Position numbers and translations under genes: made by a program. Of a DNA stretch of 64,000 bases, positions 60,531-64,000 are shown piece by piece. Within the stretch, counting starts at the first letter, position 1. Each line of letters opens with the position of its first letter. Below the pieces are notes generated by a model. It was not told the DNA's origin and did no database searches. It saw only the letters and a program-made list of their open reading frames with translations. Source of the stretch: an uncultured Clostridia bacterium. Its GTDB lineage: Bacteria > Bacillota > Clostridia > Christensenellales > Pumilibacteraceae. The stretch is from positions 1-64,000 of the forward strand of contig CAMSYM010000011.1 in the NCBI GenBank assembly GCA_947066105.1, given 5' to 3'.

Positions 60531-61200
60531 CTTGCGGCGGATCGCCTTGATTTCTCGGTAGCCGAAGGCTACGCGTAGTTTTTTTGTTACGATAAACGAT
60601 ATCTTACAATTCTGAATATCGTTTGTATTAGTTGTGCTTCTTCACTTGCTCCGCTCGAAATGATGGGGGGGGGTGTTGGTATGGGTTACCTTTCCAATCA
60701 AGCATAGCAAAACCGTTTCTCTTACCCCATCATCTCGACCGAAACGAGCGTTAGCGAGTGGAGTGGAGAGATCCGGGCGTAAGCCGCACTAATACTTAAT
60801 CGACCATCAATTCCGAATTCCGCATTCCGAATTACTTATTCACCCTGCGGCGGATCGCCTTGATTTCTCGGTAGCCGAAGGCTACGCGTAGTTTTTTGTT
60901 ACGATTAACGATATCTTACAATTCTGAATATCGTTTGTATTAGTTGTGCTTCTTCACTTGCTCCGCTCGAAATGATGGGGGGGGGTGTTGGTATGGGTTA
61001 CCTTTCCAATCAAGCATAGCAAAACCGTTTCTCTTACCCCATCATCTCGACCGAAACGAGCGTTAGCGAGTGGAGTGGAGAGATCCGGGCGTAAGCCGCA
61101 CTAATATTAAATGGTTGAGATTCTTCGCTTCGATCAGAATAGCCTGCGGCTGCTGCGTAGGACAAAAGAATAGCTATATCCCTCTCGCCGCGTAGCGGTC
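60531..61200. repeat. Intergenic composite repeat cluster 8 with a near-perfect ~270-300 bp tandem duplication
   Basis: cacctTGCGGCGGATCGCCTTGATTTCTCGGTAGCCGAAGGCTACGCGTAG...GCGTAAGCCGCACTAATA twice (from ~60533 and ~60841). Confidence 0.92.
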
Positions 61201-61236
61201 ATCAATTCCGGTCGCATTCCTAATTCCGAATTTGCC

Positions 61237-61917
61237 TTATATCGCTCCGCGCTTATCGGGATTGTCGGTCTTGGCGTCGTACGTGATGACGGCGTCGGTG
61301 GTTATCTTGACGCAGTCGATCGTCGGACCGCCCGTAGACGAGCCGCGCAGATTGTTTTGGTTGATTTTCATGACGAGCTTGTTTTCGCCCTGCTTGATAG
61401 TCGCGTTCGCCGCGAGCTGGTAATCCTTGAACTTCATTTCCGCCATGCTCGCCGAGTTTTGCAAGGACAGACTGCCGTAGTTGATGTTCGCGCCGTTAAG
61501 GCTGAACGATACCGCGCTCGGCGTGAGCATTATGTTGCCGAGCTCCGAGCCGAGCCGCACGACGACAGTACCTGTCGACGCCTTGTCGGCGTTGAACACG
61601 AATTCCATTTCGCATTCCGATGTATAGGTATAGCCGACGTAATATCCGCCCGACCAGCCCAACGCCTTTTGCGCGTCCGTGCCGTCGCCGAATATCATTT
61701 CCACGCCCGACTGATCGCTCGAAAGCCCCGAACCGGTGACGTTTTCGATGTCTATGTATTCGGCTTCGATGGTGTAGGTTTTTACGCCGCCGCTCGGCGT
61801 TTCGCCGTCGGGTCCGGGCGGGGGCGTCGCGGTTTCGCCGCACGCCGCAAGCGACGAGCCTATCGCGACGGTCGTGACCGCCGCAAGCATTGCCAAAAGA
61901 GTCTTTTTGAGTTTCAT
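61237..61917 (-). CDS. Lipoprotein with CBM6/35-like fold
   Basis: Lipobox SSLAAC; TYTIEAEYIDIENVTGSG ... GGPTIDCVKIT pattern typical of CBM6/CBM35 modules. Confidence 0.75.
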   Translation of the reverse strand: MKLKKTLLAMLAAVTTVAIGSSLAACGETATPPPGPDGETPSGGVKTYTIEAEYIDIENVTGSGLSSDQSGVEMIFGDGTDAQKALGWSGGYYVGYTYTSECEMEFVFNADKASTGTVVVRLGSELGNIMLTPSAVSFSLNGANINYGSLSLQNSASMAEMKFKDYQLAANATIKQGENKLVMKINQNNLRGSSTGGPTIDCVKITTDAVITYDAKTDNPDKRGAI

Positions 61918-61945
61918 GATAATATTCTCCTTGTAAAATTATCGG

Positions 61946-64000
61946 TTATAGATCGGTTTGTTCGGACTGTTCGGTCGCGCCGTCCGCAGCGCATGCCGCG
62001 CCGTCGTTTTCGCTCGCGGCTAAGGCTTTGCATTTTTTGATCTCGCGGATCATAAAGAAGCACAGAACGCCGCAAACGGGCACAAGACTGCACGTAGCCA
62101 CTATCAGCCACACCACCCATACGGGAATGGAATAGCCCCAAATAATGCCTTCGCCGTTGCCGTTCATGGCGTTGCTGTTAGCCACCGTGTACAGAATGTT
62201 TTTGGTGGCGCGGCGCAACACCGTTATGTCCGTCGCGGTGCTTGCCGACGACGGTCCTTTGTCGGGACTGAGATTAAGGTCGCCACCCGCGCGGAGCATT
62301 TGGTCGACGTTCATGTAGTCTTTAAGGTTGAAGTCGGTGATGACCATGCCGTTAAAGCCCCACTCGTCGCGCAAAAGCTTAGTCAAAAGATCGTAGCTTC
62401 CGCCCGCCCACGTCTTGCCTATCCTGTTGAACGAGCTCATGACGGCGGTCGTTTTGCCGTTTTTGACCGCAAGCTCGAACGGCTTGAAGTACAGCTCGCG
62501 CATCGACTGCTCGTTAGCCCAAGTGGCTATGCCGTTGTCGTCGCGGCTCGTTTCCTGCTCGTTGAGCGCAAAGTGCTTCAAGTACGTGTATACGCCCTTG
62601 CTCATCGCGCCCTTGATAACGCCCGTCGCCATATTGCCGGACAGCACGGGGTCCTCGCTGTAATACTCGAAGTTACGTCCGCCGAACTGACTGCGGTGGA
62701 TATTTACCGCGGGCGCATACCACCCGCTGTACGTCCTGCCGTCGCCCGCTTGATCGCCTATAAGGCTCTCGTTCCCGACCGTTTCGCCGAACTTTTGCGC
62801 AAGCTCTACGTTGTACGTTGCGGCGAGAATACACTCGCTCGCGTAATAGCATGTGCCGTACACCGCGCCGTCGCCCATAAAGCTCGCAAACCCCATCGGT
62901 CCGTCGCTGTCTATGGTGAGCGGCTTGCCGATGTTTTCTATCTGCAACGTGCGGTAATTGCCGACCGACACGAGCGTTTTCATTTGGTCGACGGTCAGTT
63001 GGTCCAAAAGCTCGTTCCACAGCCCGTCCTCGTAGTCCTTGCCTATAAGGTCGTAAAGCTTGACCGTCGCGTCCTTATAGGACAGCGTGCTTTTGCTCTG
63101 CGTCGGCGCGTTTTCCGCATACCAAGCGTCCTCCGCCTTGTCGCCGTACTTGTAAGTAAAAGCGTTCAAAAACTCGTTGCTTACGTCGCGGTGCAACATG
63201 TCGTTCGCGCCTTTAAGGCAGTCGAAGTTCTTGAACGCGTCGGCGCGCGACAGATATTCGGTTATGCCGTCCGACACGTCGTCGAACAGGTTGGCTATCT
63301 TGGTTTCGCCGTCGTACTCGTAGCGCGCGCTTTCCGCGAGCGTGAAGTCGAATTCGTCGATGACGTCGTGCGCGTTTTTGCGAACGCTTATCTCGTACGT
63401 GCCGCTTTCCAGCTCGTAGCCCTTAAAGCCGTTGCCGTTTTTGTCGGCGTAGTCGTAGCTCGCCATGTCGCGCGCGTCGATCGACAGCGCGTAAGTCTTG
63501 CTCTCGCCCGAAGCGAGCATATCCGTCTTGAAAAAGTCGCCCAGCACGACCGCGGGTTTTTCGATGCCGCCCTTTGCGTACGGCGCGGAATAATACAGCT
63601 GTACTACGTCCTTGCCCGCGCGGTCGCCCGTATTGGTGACCGTGACTTCGATACTTATCTTGCCGTCCTTATCGAGCGCAAGCTCGTCGGGCGTTTTTAC
63701 CGAATAGTCGAACGATGTATACGACAAGCCGTAACCGAACGGATACACCACGTTGTCGCCGTACCACTCTTCGCCGCTTCCGTCCTTTGCGTCAAGCTCC
63801 TCCGCCATGGTTTCGTACCAGCGGTAGCCTACGTAAATACCTTCGCGGTACTCGACGAAGTACGCGCCGCGCGCCTTGTTTCCCGTATAATAGCGGTTGC
63901 CGTCGTTTTCGAGATAGTTGCCGAAATTCTGCCACGACGGGTCGAGCTTGAAATCGCGCGAAAACGTGTCCACGGTGCGCCCCGACGGATTTACATCGCC
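61946..64000 (-). CDS. Membrane-anchored GH3 glycosidase with permuted domain order; 5' end beyond the window
   Basis: VVYPFGYGLSYTSFDYSVKTPD (FnIII) precedes TIDSDGPMGFASFMGDG, FGGRNFEYYSEDPVLSGNM, YLKHFALNEQETSRDD, GFNGMVITDFN; C-terminal TM. Frame is still open at the edge. Confidence 0.88.
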   Translation of the reverse strand, partial: GDVNPSGRTVDTFSRDFKLDPSWQNFGNYLENDGNRYYTGNKARGAYFVEYREGIYVGYRWYETMAEELDAKDGSGEEWYGDNVVYPFGYGLSYTSFDYSVKTPDELALDKDGKISIEVTVTNTGDRAGKDVVQLYYSAPYAKGGIEKPAVVLGDFFKTDMLASGESKTYALSIDARDMASYDYADKNGNGFKGYELESGTYEISVRKNAHDVIDEFDFTLAESARYEYDGETKIANLFDDVSDGITEYLSRADAFKNFDCLKGANDMLHRDVSNEFLNAFTYKYGDKAEDAWYAENAPTQSKSTLSYKDATVKLYDLIGKDYEDGLWNELLDQLTVDQMKTLVSVGNYRTLQIENIGKPLTIDSDGPMGFASFMGDGAVYGTCYYASECILAATYNVELAQKFGETVGNESLIGDQAGDGRTYSGWYAPAVNIHRSQFGGRNFEYYSEDPVLSGNMATGVIKGAMSKGVYTYLKHFALNEQETSRDDNGIATWANEQSMRELYFKPFELAVKNGKTTAVMSSFNRIGKTWAGGSYDLLTKLLRDEWGFNGMVITDFNLKDYMNVDQMLRAGGDLNLSPDKGPSSASTATDITVLRRATKNILYTVANSNAMNGNGEGIIWGYSIPVWVVWLIVATCSLVPVCGVLCFFMIREIKKCKALAASENDGAACAADGATEQSEQTDL

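Overview
64 kb chromosomal window that looks like a spore-forming Clostridia/Firmicutes genome. Support: a BofA-like protein, AGGAGG-type ribosome binding sites, sigma-A promoters and LytTR/GHKL two-component genes. Almost all real genes are on the minus strand. The long plus-strand ORFs in the supplied track are mostly antisense shadows.

Housekeeping core (10.7-38.7 kb): leuS, a short alaS, glnS, fhs, recD2-metK, proS, bofA with a two-component pair, pyk, and a Zn/Cd-type P-ATPase with a split-off HMA protein and an ArsR regulator.

Accessory or unusual regions:
(1) 1-9985: four tightly coupled genes: a membrane protein, a GH3-like protein with a degenerate active site and an extra C-terminal domain, a ~1,936-aa BspA-type LRR membrane protein, and a small membrane protein.
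(2) 39.84-42.23 kb: an AT-rich island between a complete tRNA-Arg(ACG) and a 14-bp near-copy of that tRNA's 3' end. It holds an HNH protein preceded by a probable structured RNA, a small ORF and a decayed serine-recombinase C-terminus.
(3) 47.6-64 kb: secreted or lipoprotein carbohydrate-binding-like proteins, two membrane-anchored GH3 enzymes with permuted domain order, and a LytTR/GHKL regulatory pair.
(4) At least eight intergenic clusters of composite inverted repeats, resembling MITE or REP/BIME elements, several with runs of exactly nine G or C.

Everything was read by eye. No homology search, folding or alignment was run. Repeat borders are approximate and family names rest on recognised motifs.
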